64,000 nt of DNA. Source: Anodontia alba (lineage: Eukaryota; Mollusca; Bivalvia; Lucinida; Lucinidae). The notes under the pieces are model-generated. The model ran no database searches. It had not been told where the DNA came from and saw only the letters and a program-made list of their open reading frames with translations. The stretch is taken from positions 72,794,110-72,858,109 of the forward strand of contig OZ024829.1 of assembly GCA_964016985.1 (NCBI GenBank), written 5' to 3'. The translations under genes were made by a program, and so were the position numbers. Shown here one piece after another: positions 22,327 to 33,580 of the stretch (positions are counted from its first letter, which is position 1; each line of letters opens with the position of its first letter).

Positions 22327-22363
22327 GATAGAAATTTCATTATTCTGTGTAGTTATATTATAG

Positions 22364-22637
22364 ATGAATATACCAAAGTATGATAATAAAATAAAGAGTA
22401 CTAAAGAAAAATTCAAACAGTTAGGAAATTCTATACCCGACCAATGTTTTCGGATGCTTATATGCGGCGCATCAGGCACGGGGAAAACGAGTACCTTGAT
22501 TCATATGTTATTAGAACCATTGATATATTATGATAAAATATATTTTATACACAAAAAATCTGGAACAAGATAAATACAGCCTATTGACAGAAAGGTTAAA
22601 TAAAATTGCAGTTAAACATCAGATCCCATTAGAAGTA
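22364..22637 (+). pseudogene. Polinton packaging ATPase, N-terminal part
   Basis: ATG 22364 follows GTTATATTATAG. The frame contains the Walker A motif ICGASGTGKTSTLIHM at residues about 36-51, characteristic of the FtsK/HerA-type genome-packaging ATPases of Polintons and adenovirus-like elements. A frame change near 22550 shifts the reading into a LTERLNKIAVK segment. At about 22638 the gene is cut by a 2.77-kb insertion. Walker B and the C-terminus resume at about 25406. In an intact element this enzyme would drive DNA into capsids. Confidence 0.75.
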
Positions 22638-22861
22638 GTTGCGGTCATGGTACCAAAGCCGTAATCCAAACTCATAAATCCATAAACGAATGACGAATCA
22701 GAATGTTCAGACGAACAGACATGGACCCCAGAACAAAGGGTGTAATCAGGCGTCCGCGGATAGTAAGCATTACTTGGTAAGCAAGCTTCGCCCACCATGC
22801 CCATAGGCCTGAACGGAGGAAATATCGGTAGAAGCGTATGTCCGGGAATTGGGAAGTCTAC

Positions 22862-23512
22862 TTATGGCGCGTCACTGGCAAAAACATCAGAAACAATTCT
22901 GGAAACTGCCACATTGTAGGGATTGACTAGATCATGATGTCTCCCATAGAACTTCTTAAGTTTGGTTTTTTGATACCCCTGGCTCAAAAACTTTGTAGTG
23001 AGCACTTTCCCACGCTCCATGAAGTCCTGATAATTTGAACAGGTTCTGGCATAACGGATTAACTGTGAAACGTAAACGCCGTATGCTGGTGCAGAAGGGA
23101 TATTACTGCTCAGGAATGGACAGTTAACAATGGGAAAATTGAAGTCATCCCGTTTGTCGTAAAGCCTAGTAGTAAGCTTTCCATTGTCAATGTAGAGATA
23201 ACAATCCAAGTATGAGGAGGAGGCTGCAGTCTCCGTTGTTTCCTTTATTTCAAGTTCACGTGGATAGATGAATTCTAAATACTCTGCAAATTTTGTGTTT
23301 TTCAGAGACAATACATCATCTATATATCTGTAGGTGAAATTTAATTGTTGTGCGAGGTGTTTCTTGCCTGCTTGGAAGAGACTTTGTACAAACTCCGCCT
23401 CATACGAGTATAAAAACAAGTCGGCAAGTAACGGTGCACAGTTAGTGCCCATCGGTATGCCGATTGTTTGCTGAAATACATTTGAAGACATGCTGTGTTC
23501 TTCAAACGACAA
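22862..23512 (-). CDS. Penelope-like reverse transcriptase, C-terminal part
   Basis: An open frame of 216 residues carries GIPMGTNCAPLLADLFLYSY (RT motif B region, residues about 18-37) and YRYIDDVLSL (catalytic DD, about 61-70). A thumb region follows, ending in RIVSDVF. The IPMGTNCAPL..LF and Y-DD pattern fits the Penelope-like class. RT motif A and the N-terminal half are missing, and no GIY-YIG endonuclease follows the frame. A sister copy of its 3' part is at 16793-17160. The frame is open but truncated, so it is not functional. Confidence 0.6.
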   Translation of the reverse strand: MSFEEHSMSSNVFQQTIGIPMGTNCAPLLADLFLYSYEAEFVQSLFQAGKKHLAQQLNFTYRYIDDVLSLKNTKFAEYLEFIYPRELEIKETTETAASSSYLDCYLYIDNGKLTTRLYDKRDDFNFPIVNCPFLSSNIPSAPAYGVYVSQLIRYARTCSNYQDFMERGKVLTTKFLSQGYQKTKLKKFYGRHHDLVNPYNVAVSRIVSDVFASDAP

Positions 23513-23622
23513 GATTATTCCAGTTGACGAAATCGATAGCTCAGGCTAAAAAGTCATATGAATCTCATAAGCGCACAATATTTTTACACATATATTTTTT
23601 CACAGTTTATTTCACAATCAAA

Positions 23623-23661
23623 TCTCAACGTTTCGGCTGATTAAAGCCTTTTTCATGAGAG
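23623..23661 (-). ncRNA. Degenerate hammerhead-ribozyme-like core
   Basis: On the minus strand: CTCATGA, then an A-rich run, then a 4-bp stem GGCT..AGCC, then GAAACG and TTGAGA. This resembles the hammerhead core CUGAUGA-stem II-GAAA with one core change (G5 to C). Penelope-like elements are known to carry hammerhead ribozymes in their terminal repeats, and this lies just upstream of the RT fragment. Stems I and III were not convincingly paired by eye. Confidence 0.3.
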
Positions 23662-23699
23662 TTAAGGTCTTTCAATGCTACACCATCTTCTTATCAATA

Positions 23700-25405
23700 C
23701 TGTCAACTGTTTTGAATACAGATGTTATGCCCAAAACGGTCACGACGTCATAACATGTAATTACTCTCGCCAAGACGTTATACTACCATTTGGTGCCAAA
23801 ACTGGAGTAAAAGTGTTATTTAGACTTTTTCAACAATCAGACCACTGATGTGATGCAGTTCAAAATTAAATAAACCAGTCCTTAGTAAATAGGGGAAAAA
23901 TATTAATAAATAAATGAATGAAATAAAACAAACTGAAACAAAAAGTAAAAAGTAAAGAACCATAGCTGTGAAATTAAAATAATAAAAGCTGCCCGCACAT
24001 CACCTTAAAAATTCAGTGTAGTAATACACAATCTACTCCTTATACCATAGCCTGTTATAACACCGTTCATCTCTTTGTCAGAGATGACCTCCACCCAGCC
24101 CCCACCCCCAGGCCCAACTTTACCCCACCCCGGAAAAAAAAAGACTAATAGAGTTTTTTTAGGTGACCCTAGCCACTATGTTATAAAGAAGCTATGGTAT
24201 AATAAAATAGCACCACAATGATATTGATAGTAACCAATACTAAAATTAATGTTGATGATGATGATGATTTAAAACAACAATAAAAAAAGGGGGGGGGGGG
24301 TAAACAAAAAAAAAATGTAATTCAAATAAATGAAATAAAATAACATAAACAAACAAACTAAAATGAATAAATAAATAAGTAATAAAATATGATATGAAAA
24401 AGAAATATTTATGATAATAATAAAAGAACTAATAAATTCATATATTATCTACCGCCTATATATTTTTAGAAACATAGCTCATTGATAATTCTAACCAACA
24501 AAAATAAGTAAATAAATAAATAATAAAAGTAAATAAGAAATAAATAAAAATCATCATCATAATAAAAAAAATCATGATAATACTTAATAATAGATATACT
24601 ATTTACCCCCTATATAGTTGCAGAAATATAAAAAAAGAAAAGGAGGAAAGGAATAATAATATTAGTGATAATAACTCATACATTCAAATCTTACTATACT
24701 GTATGTTTATAACATAGATTTGGATGTATCATGGTTCAAAGAGATAAATAGACCATACAGAATGTATAGACCACAAGAGTGTATAGACCATATAGAAAAA
24801 TTATAATACATTCCTAAATAGTAATTCCTCCATATAATCTCTTCACTTCTGCATGGGTATAACACAGATATTTAACTAACACCATTAATGCTTTGAACCC
24901 TACCAGCATTGTTATAAAGAGATTGTAGTGTATTAACCCCTGTCATGCTGAACACATCCAGACGCCAAGCCCACCCCAACTCCCAGTCAATCATATCACC
25001 CGATCCAGACTTTTGATACGAATTCGCACACCTAATGACTAACAGAGCAAATCCAGACCAGTTGGCTGTTGGCTTCTGAAGAAGCCAACCGATCTGAATC
25101 CTCACTGCTGGCAAAGGCAGAGCATATCCGGCTCCAGCAGGACTAAGACCAATACCATAAAACCCGTAATTACAGAATAGAATTATTTCAATAAGATGAA
25201 GCTAAATAAAAGTATACAGTCAAGTTATGACTGTTGTAGCCTAATTTTTATGGGAATGAAGCAACCCTATCTATGTCTATCCCTAAATGAGCTAAAGGCA
25301 GTGCCTCTCCCACCCAGAATCGTAGCTGACAGTGAAAACCCAAACCAGACTGCACATATATACACAGTCCGATCAAAGTCCTCACCGCCCACAAGCGGGT
25401 CTCAG
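23700..25405. other. No gene recognised inside the insertion
   Basis: AT-rich, with (GAT)n near 24257, a G tract, repeated ATAGACCA-type motifs near 24750-24795 and an 80-codon minus frame at 24872-25114 without a known domain. Confidence 0.45.
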
Positions 25406-25726
25406 AATAATAATTTTTGATGATTATGTTTGCGAAAAGAATTAAAATGATATTATGTATTATTTAATGCAAGGGAGGCAAAAGAATTGCTGCAAATTTC
25501 ATCTATTTCAATCATATTATAAAACTGCAAAGAATATAAGGCTAAATTGTCGCATTATATAATTTTTGATGCCCCAAGTAAGAGAGAAGCTATGTCTATA
25601 TGCCACGAACAAAATATATCATTAGATAGATATAATAAAGTATTTGATAAAAAATATAATTTTATTTATCTTGACAAAATAAATAAGAGGATAAAAAAAC
25701 ACTTTTTATGGCAATATATAATATAG
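25406..25726 (+). pseudogene. Polinton packaging ATPase, C-terminal part
   Basis: Begins with IIFDDYVCEKN (hydrophobic strand plus DD, Walker B) and continues through frameshifted pieces with CCKFHLFQSYYKT, then SHYIIFDAPSKREAM and KKYNFIYLDKINKRIKKHF. These order correctly after the Walker A part at 22364-22637. The stop TAG at 25724-25726 abuts the ATG of the next gene directly, and this TAG is also the end of its ATATAATATAG start motif. Confidence 0.7.
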
Positions 25727-25875
25727 ATGGGAATATTTAATCATATTGGTGAAAAAGGCAAGGAAGATTCCACAGGCATTATAAATTTTGGTATTCTTGC
25801 CACTGAGTATGTGAGGCAAGAGCAAATGGCTAACTACCTTCAAAAAGGGAAGAATCAAATGAATAGTCTTAGGAA

Positions 25876-25911
<36 letters not shown>

Positions 25912-26713
25912 TAGAGGAGACATACGCCAAGGAGTTAAGTTATTGAGAGGAACATCTGAGAAAATTGCGGGAAAAAAACAAGTAAATAATGATGAACTGT
26001 AATAGAAATTAGATGAGATGAATAGTAAGTTTCAAGGCGACATTGAAAGATGTAGAAGAATGATTTATAGAAATAAAGATGAGGTGGGAGAGGAAATGAT
26101 GAGAATTAATGATCAAATGAGATCAACTGAGGAAAATATAGAAAGCACAAAAACAGTAATGGAAGAAATCGATTTTGATACTAAAACGAATATTTCAGAA
26201 AGAAAAAAAGTAGAAACATCTCTACGAGTGGCAAGTAGGGGCATAAGAACAAATGAAGAGGGTATAAAAGTTTAGAAACTGAACTAGAAAGTCTAATTGA
26301 GGAAGAAATAAATGGGAAAATGAAACCTGATATAGAAATTAAAATAAGAAGAATAAATCGATCTATCGGTAAAATAGAACATATACTTGAAGGGAAAACG
26401 TCAATGGCATCAAATCTTGATATGGGTAACAGCAGATTATTGAATTTGCCTCCTCCAAGAGACCCAGAAGAAAGTACGGAAAATCACAATAATCCTGTTA
26501 CTATCAAATATTTATATGACCTCTTGAAGGACATCGCGGGAAAGATAGACAAAAGATATTTGAAAAAAAGAAAGCGCCAGCACATTAAAAGGTAGACTAG
26601 ATATGAGCCAACACAGAATTAGTGGCCTTACAGATCCTGTCGAATATGATGACGCAGTAACTAAACGCTATGTAGCGGCAAGAGTTCAAGGGCTAACTGA
26701 TGCTATTAGTTAA
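25727..26713 (+). pseudogene. Coiled-coil, fibre-like virion protein
   Basis: ATG 25727 follows ATATATAATATAG. Three consecutive open pieces, separated by one stop or shift each (near 26000 and 26272), are rich in Lys, Glu, Ile and Met with heptad-like spacing, for example around IESTKTVMEEIDF and IEIKIRRINRSIGKIEHIL. This suggests a long coiled coil. The C-terminal part contains MASNLDMGNSRLLNLPPPRD and later MSQHRISGLTDPVEYDDAVT followed by KRYVA. This repeated N-x-I-x-x-L-x-x-P pattern is like phage and adenovirus-type fibre or tail-fibre shafts. A (A)n run at 25879-25909 interrupts the first part. The stop TAA (26711-26713) abuts the next ATG. Confidence 0.5.
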
Positions 26714-26942
26714 ATGCAGCCTGTCAAGAATATTGTAGAGGCATATAATAAAATATTTGGTGTTATTGATAATCAGCTATTATTATTAAAATATGAGTGT
26801 GAGAGGGGAGGGAAATGGAAAGAAACTCACAGTTCTATATTAACTAACTGTTTTGAACCAAGTACCATTGTTACTACTGAGCATACATTATAGGCAGTTA
26901 AAATACCAGGAAGATTTGCTGTGGAATATAATTTAACCTAAC
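26714..26942 (+). pseudogene. Unknown protein after the fibre gene (knob-like?)
   Basis: The start ATG overlaps nothing and follows the fibre stop immediately (TAA|ATG). The frame reads MQPVKNIVEAYNKIFGVIDN, then a segment with TIVTTEHTL, a stop, and VKIPGRFAVEYNLT. It could be the head of the fibre module. The 5.1-kb block is inserted just after it, and a frame at 32090-32200 with YDIKNDFDFAEGDIFYF may be its continuation. Confidence 0.35.
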
Positions 26943-26984
26943 AAGCCAGAAACCTGGAGGCGGTTTTTTGTGTCGCCTGCGTAG

Positions 26985-27690
26985 CATGGCAGACACATAG
27001 GGATCATGTTGTCCGTCTGCGTCGTCGGCGTCGTCGTCGGCGTCATCGTCGTCAGCGTCGTCGGTGTCGTCGTCACACTTTTCGTTTCCGTTCAATAACT
27101 TTTGAAGGGGTATATGGATTTCATTCAAATTTTGCAGAACTTTATATCACTATAAAATACAGGTCAAGTCCGATCAATAACTTTTGCACGGGTGTATTAA
27201 TTTTATTGAAAGTTTGCAGAAGAATATATCATTGTAAAATACAGGTCAAGTTCGATATTAGTAATTATCCGCAATATTTTGGCTGAGTTATGGCATTTTT
27301 TTGACTTAGGTTTTGTTGCTGTGTTAATATTGGTTTCCACTCAATAAGTTTTGCAGGGATGCATTGATTTTATTGAAAGTTTGCAGATGGATATATCAAT
27401 GTAAAGTACAGGTCAAGTTCGATATTAGCAATCATCAGCAAAATTTTGGCTGAGTTATGACCCTTTCTCGATTTAGTTTTTGTTGGTGTATTGATATTGG
27501 TTCCCACTCAATAACTTTTGCAGGGATGCATTGATTTTATTGAAAGTTTGAAGAAGGATATATCGTTGTAAAATACAGGTCAGGTTCGATATTGGTAATC
27601 ATCCGCAAAATTTTGGCCCAGTTATGGCCCTTTTTCTACTTAGTTTTTGTTGTGGGGGTAAAATACAAGGTAAAGATATTGGTTCCCCTC
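26985..27690 (+). repeat. GTCGTCGG tract and tandem array, about 168-bp units
   Basis: 27010-27085 is a (GTC/GTCG)-rich stretch. From about 27086 units recur with CAATAACTTTTGCAGGG, TGCATTGATTTTATTGAAAG, ACAGGTCAAGTTCGATATTA and GCAAAATTTTGGCTGAGTTA, with starts near 27164, 27333 and 27501. Non-coding. Confidence 0.75.
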
Positions 27691-28403
27691 AGTGTTTTTC
27701 ATGACAAACACACCTCTTATCTCTAAGAGTGCTACTGAATTTCCTTATCAGCCAGGGGAAACACATCTGGACAGTTATATAAGATCTGCAGCAGCACTGA
27801 CCACTGGCAGATACACATTACACTTAATTACCTGTCGGAACTACTTTTACTACAGGAGACTAGCTATTTATTGATACATGTTGAGAGGTATCATGTCAAT
27901 GTGTCCCATATTGGCATAGGCAGGTTATCATAATGCTAAGCTAAACATGCCCATATTTCAGAAACAGTTAAAATTTCATTTTCTAGAAACATTAATGTAG
28001 AGTTTCTTGGATTATTTGAGAAAAAAAAAAAAATAAAAATAAAAAATATGTATAGTTTCCTGAATACGGTAAATGTCCTAAAATTTCGAACACACTCTAA
28101 AATTTCGAAAACCTAATATTTATGTCCAAAATAATTTCTGGAAATGTCCTCAAATCTCGAACAGTAGCAGTTTTGCAAGAAGGGGATTTCTAAAATTTCG
28201 ATCACAGCTTTCTTCAAGTAATTTTTTATCGGCACATTCTAATTTCGGTAACCGTTTTTTTTTTTTTTGTTTTTTTTTTGTTTTTTGTTTTCTCTCGTTA
28301 CCGAACCGGAAACTGAGGTAGTAGTGTTGAAAGCTACCGCAAAACTTTAAAACACACAGCAATATCATAACGAATTTTGAATTTTATACATGTACTATAA
28401 TGG
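27691..28403. other. No gene recognised
   Basis: Contains repeated TAAAATTTCGAA motifs at 28078-28200 and T-rich runs at 28255-28295. Confidence 0.45.
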
Positions 28404-29906
28404 GGTCACGCGACTTACCGACATACCGAAATATCCGTGAAAAATACAGCAGTTTGTTTCTACCTGTAAGTTTTGCAGAACCTATTTACCCTAGGTAGAG
28501 TCTCATGGATCTGCTCAGATACGCCACCGGGCGACGACACGCTATTCTGGGACATTCTCATTTCCAGAATGGATTGCAAAAAATATATGAGAAAATACCC
28601 AGAAAATGAAACAGTCGAATTCCCTTGCCCCGCATGAAGAAACCACATGCTCGTAACGGTAACGTCACAGAAGTCGTTGCGGAAACCGCTTAGAGAGAAA
28701 AAAAGCACTTACGTTCAGCGTTAAATTATAGAGCATTTTTTACGTCAGAAAAGCATATGAAATTGGCATATATAGAACTTAAGTATTGAGATACATAGGC
28801 CTAGGCAAATTGTAGACTCAGATCAGACGCCACATGAAAAGGGGGAAACTAATTAGTGGGACATGAAAATTTGGAAAACACTTTTAAGACAATAAGACAT
28901 ACGACCAGTGAAGAATCAGATCATCTTCCGATACAAAGGCGGTCAGATTTTGCCATTTGTGGTAACAAACAGGCACGAAAATATCCAATCTTGGAGAGAT
29001 TACAAATCTCTGGTTAAATACATCACCGTTTTAGTTTAGGTTTAAATTGCCTTCTGCGGCGTCTGATCTGGGTCTACACTGTTTACTCAGGCCTGTCTGT
29101 CCGATGAAGTATGTACGGAAATTCAGTCAAAGCGAACCCCTTCAGAAACAATCCTGGTTTCGCCATATTCATAAAAAAATGCTGTGTTCAACTAGTAAAA
29201 TTCATTATCAGGGCATATGCAATTAGCTCCCTTTAAACAGTAAAACCTAGAGAAGGCCTTACCCCGCATTTACCAGGGTATAAATATAAAATATTAGTTC
29301 TGTTATTCTTTTTATATTATCTACATATTGAGAACATTATAATTATTAAAATACCCAGAAAATGCAACAGTCACAAAGCAACATTTCCCTTGCCACGCAT
29401 GAAGAAACCACGTGCTCCTAGCGATAACGTCACGTGAAACCGAGGCGGAAAACCACTTTGGGAGAAAACGAACTTACTTTATAGGGCCTTTTCCCGTCAG
29501 AAATGCACACTAAACTGGCACGTATAAACAATTTAAAGAATCTAAATGTTGGGACAGATAGGCCTATGCAAACACTGTAGACCCAGATCAGACGCCGCAG
29601 AGAATAAGGGAATGAAACTAATTTGATGGAAAGGGATCATGAAAATTTGGAAAACACTTTTAGGACAATAAAACTTGTGCGACCTGTGAATACTCAGATC
29701 AGCCTTCGAATCGGTCTTCGCTGTTCGCATGAGTTCCCTTGGCCTCTGAGCTTTTCAAGATCGTCCTCCGAGTATATGCGTTTCTTAATTAAAGCCAGTA
29801 TTGGTTTCTCCAGTACATGTACTTCTTTCACAGGTATTCCTGTATTTTCCACGGGTCCGGAATTTCGGTAGTATTCCGATATTTCGGTAAGTCGTGTGAC
29901 CGATAA
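28404..29906. mobile_element. 1.5-kb element with inverted ends and an internal duplication
   Basis: The left end GGGTCACGCGACTTACCGA and the right end TCGGTAAGTCGTGTGACC are inverted over about 18 bp. Inside, about 28575-28945 and 29349-29710 are direct copies (CCCAGAAAATG, CATGAAGAAACCAC, AGATCAGACGCC, GAAAATTTGGAAAACACTTT). No transposase frame. It sits within the 5.1-kb block. Confidence 0.5.
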
Positions 29907-32049
29907 ATGGCATGGGAACCGTATTTTAATTTTATACAGCGACAGTCACGTGGATGCCCGCATGTTTAGGGTTAGATTATGCGCAGGGGATCTCGAACTG
30001 TTGTTACCTTGTGGTAGACATGATAACTATTCCAGTTGAAAAACGAAGGCCAGGATAGATCTATGGATCCGCGCTGTTCAATCTGAATATTTGCTGTTTG
30101 TTCCTGTATATCACTACTTCGAAATGTCTTATTACTATATCAGAATTCCAAAGTTGATCTGTCATTTCTGCAAAGCGTGACGCAAATGCGTTTATAAGAA
30201 AGCGCTACACGCGAAATTGTAAATTAGCATGTGCATCTGCGCATTCTGATCTGGGTCATTCCTGCTCGTCCGTACAGTGTTTCCTTCGATAAGATCTGCC
30301 GCAATCATTAAATTTACCATGTCAAAGGTTTCAATAATCACGCCGAAAACACTTTCGTTGTGGGGATTAACACCTCCAGCAAAATCTGTGATTGTCAGTG
30401 CATCCTGTTTGAACAGGTAATGGTCCCAACAGTGACGATAGGTCCCTACAAGCCAAAATGAACTTAATTATTTGTTACAAATGTGATCAGTCTGTGCATA
30501 GACTGAGATTCATGTATTACAGTGTTTTATACCAATGACCTAATCAGCGAATTGAGTGGACACTGTTCTGCACTAGACTGCGTCTCGCACTCTGATCTGA
30601 CATACATATATGCACAAAGGGCCATTTTCTCCTGAATAGGGAACTAATGCAGGGATTAGTATCGATGACAGATTATTCTTGCAAAAAGTTTTGTTTCAGT
30701 GTGGAAGATAAGCTGTTCTGCCTCCGAATTCTAAACGACAGTACATTTTTTTTTTAAAGAAAGAAATATTGCTAAAAACAATTATAGCAGTTTACTGGTT
30801 TGGAATATGTAGTTCAGTTTGGTGCAGAGCTACAATCTTTGATCTTGACCAGGCTGCATTTAGCGCAAGCTGATCTGGCTGACCGCACTGTTCGTTTATG
30901 TATGAGTATTTTCCAAGAGAAACGACCCGATGGCATTTGAGACTAGCATAGACATGATCAGCATGCGCATCCGCACAGTGCATGTATCGGGGCGGTCTGA
31001 TCTGGGTCTACGTATATCGCCAACAGAATGCATTATGTCAGCAAGAAGTATGAATACTGCGCTTCAAAACGGCGGAAATTCTAATCTCTCTGCACTTTTC
31101 ACATTAAAACTACGTACACCTCACCTTTGAGGAAAGGTACTTTTGTGTTTCTGTAGATGCTCAAACAGGAACAAACGTGCGGTACCCTTTTGAAGTATTT
31201 TTTCGTCGGTTTGTGTATCTCTGTTACGTAAGAAGACAGTGGGCTAGGCTAACTTATTTTAAGAAAGTGGCACATTCCTGGAGTGCCGAACAAACGTATC
31301 TAGCGGTTAATATTAAACTCAATAGTGTGTTGCAGCTTGTTGATTTTATTTTATTCAATAGAGGACATCTTTCTTCTATGGTATGGAAAACTAAAATGGC
31401 GACCGAACTGTTTTGAACTTCGCACCAAAACAAATATTCTTACGCAGTAAATTCGCTTTTCCTTTATTTTTTTTCATTACTATAAAAATGTTGGCATTAA
31501 TAGGAAGACTTTTTTTTTTAACTTTTTGGATTTCTCACAGTCTTTTTTTTCATTTTCTCCTAACATAAAAATAAATAAATAATACATGTGAGAACTACTT
31601 TTTATTACGCGGTTCAATAATTGAGTGAATCAACATGATATACTCGCCACTAAATTTTCTATGGTACTTCAGCTTTTCTAGATTTACTGATGACGGGAAA
31701 AACATAATATTTGACGTAAAAAGATGATTTGAAGACTATTTCTTATTATTTTTTTTAGTTTTATAAGGATCTTCAGTCAAAATCAATTTTCAAAGAAGAA
31801 AAATATGACTTTGTATTTTTTTTTTTTATCATTTACAGTGTCCTAGACACATGTGGTTCTTATCAGTTACACAAGACTTCCTTGCAATTTCCGAGCGTTA
31901 ATTGCTTTATCACAGCATGACCTGCAATAAAAAGGCCAACCCGACATACCACACCTCTTACCCAGCAAGTGTTGTAGCTCGGGTGAAATAAATAAGAGCC
32001 TGTGTTCAGCATGTTTTTCCTTTTTCATATCAAATGGTTGGCGCTATAA
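29907..32049. other. No gene recognised
   Basis: Interspersed variants of TGATCTGGGTC/GATCAG motifs at 30240, 30870 and 31000, typical of the repeat seen at 10.5 kb. Nothing coding. Confidence 0.45.
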
Positions 32050-32061
32050 GCAGGCGACACA

Positions 32062-32312
32062 TCCGATTCTCGGAATTCTAGTTTTATGGATTTATCCAGG
32101 GGCTCCATCCAGCCGTGACGAAATATTCGCCATTAGACATATGGCCGCAAACTCGTGAGTATGATATTAAAAATGATTTTGACTTTGCGGAGGGTGATAT
32201 ATTTTATTTTTTTCGGTAGTTTTCCCTTTACATTTTTACCCACGGATATTCTACCAGGGTCAACAGTATCTTTTTATTATAATTTATAAAAATATATTTA
32301 TATAATATATAG
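32062..32312 (+). promoter_or_regulatory. Polinton remnant and start motif before the penton-like gene
   Basis: About 32090-32210 has a short coding-like frame (DIWPQTREYDIKNDF) of possible fibre origin. TATATAATATATAG ends at 32312, immediately before the ATG at 32313. Confidence 0.4.
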
Positions 32313-33067
32313 ATGGAACAAAAAAATCACGCTTTCATCACAAGTAGTAAGAGTGATTAATCTAATAACACACCGAGTGACTTTACAACAGTATTTGATC
32401 GGCTAATTACATTAGATAGAAATAAAAACGCATTTATAGACCTCAAGGAAATAAAAACAATGACACATTCATGGTACGATGTTAGCAAAGAATATAATAA
32501 TGATATAATCAGATGTCACAATGGCACAGAATATAAAATAATTGCTTTTACAAATGAGCGCTATTCCTATTCCGAAGTCTCTGACTATATACGGGAGCTT
32601 CTTATTGAAAACGGCGACATGGAACCAGATGGAGATAGCCCATTTAAAATTGAATTTGATTTGACTAGTTTTAGATGCTTAGTATCAATTTTGAGGGGAT
32701 TTACTTTTGACCTATGAGATAGTAATTTTAAGGAACTTATGGGTTTTGAAAGGGAAATAATCAGGGAATCAAGTTTTGGGACCAAGGCCCCAACATAACG
32801 AATGACATCGACACTCTTTACATTCACTATGATCTAATCAGTAATTCGATTGTTGATGGAAGTTATAGCGACATAATATATACCGTGAGTACAGTAGCTC
32901 TTACAAGAAGTTACCCATTTTCAAAAGAACCAATAAGGATTTCATATTGCGGAATGAACAAGACAATCATTAATAGTATTAGAATATATATTACAGATGT
33001 GTTTGATAGAATAATAAACCTAAACGGTGTTGATACAAGTTTTAGTTTTATCATTAAAGAAGAATAA
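32313..33067 (+). pseudogene. Penton-like minor capsid protein
   Basis: The frame from ATG 32313 is broken by stops near 32360, 32715 and 32800 but stays alignable. It shows DFTTVFDRLITLDRNKNAFI, then TMTHSWYDVSKEYNN, YSYSEVSDYIRELL and a FKIEFDLTSFRCLVS segment. These follow the usual order of the single jelly-roll minor capsid (penton) protein of Polintons: a membrane-less virion vertex protein with a W/Y-N-I region, a Y-S-x-x-x-x-x-x-I helix and an I-x-F strand. Assigned from pattern and from its place between fibre and major capsid genes. An inactive copy. Confidence 0.5.
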
Positions 33068-33086
33068 AATATATATAGATAATATA

Positions 33087-33573
<487 letters not shown>

Positions 33574-33580
33574 TATAGTA

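Larger units (their letters stand above)
22638..25405 (-). mobile_element. Penelope-like composite inserted in the ATPase gene
   Basis: About 2.77 kb separates the two ATPase halves. The left 1.1 kb is a Penelope-like retroelement read on the minus strand. The rest (23.7-25.4 kb) is AT-rich with ATAAATAAATAAA runs, a G tract at 24288-24300 and no recognised gene. It may be one element or several stacked insertions. The right boundary is placed just before the frame that encodes Walker B. Confidence 0.6.
26969..32061. mobile_element. 5.1-kb block with 12-bp perfect inverted ends
   Basis: The left end is TGTGTCGCCTGC (26969-26980) and the right end GCAGGCGACACA (32050-32061). Between the Polinton fibre genes and penton gene nothing Polinton-like is seen. 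It starts with GTC/GTCG-rich sequence, then a tandem array, then other nested repeats. No transposase was found, so it is a non-autonomous or composite insertion. No clear target duplication. Confidence 0.5.

Noticed and set aside
24872..25420. Two frames in the Penelope-like composite as genes
   Set aside because: No recognised domain, and the second runs into the ATPase continuation only by chance of frame.
26898..27128. Asp-rich minus-strand frame
   Set aside because: Produced by the GTC/GTCG-rich repeat.
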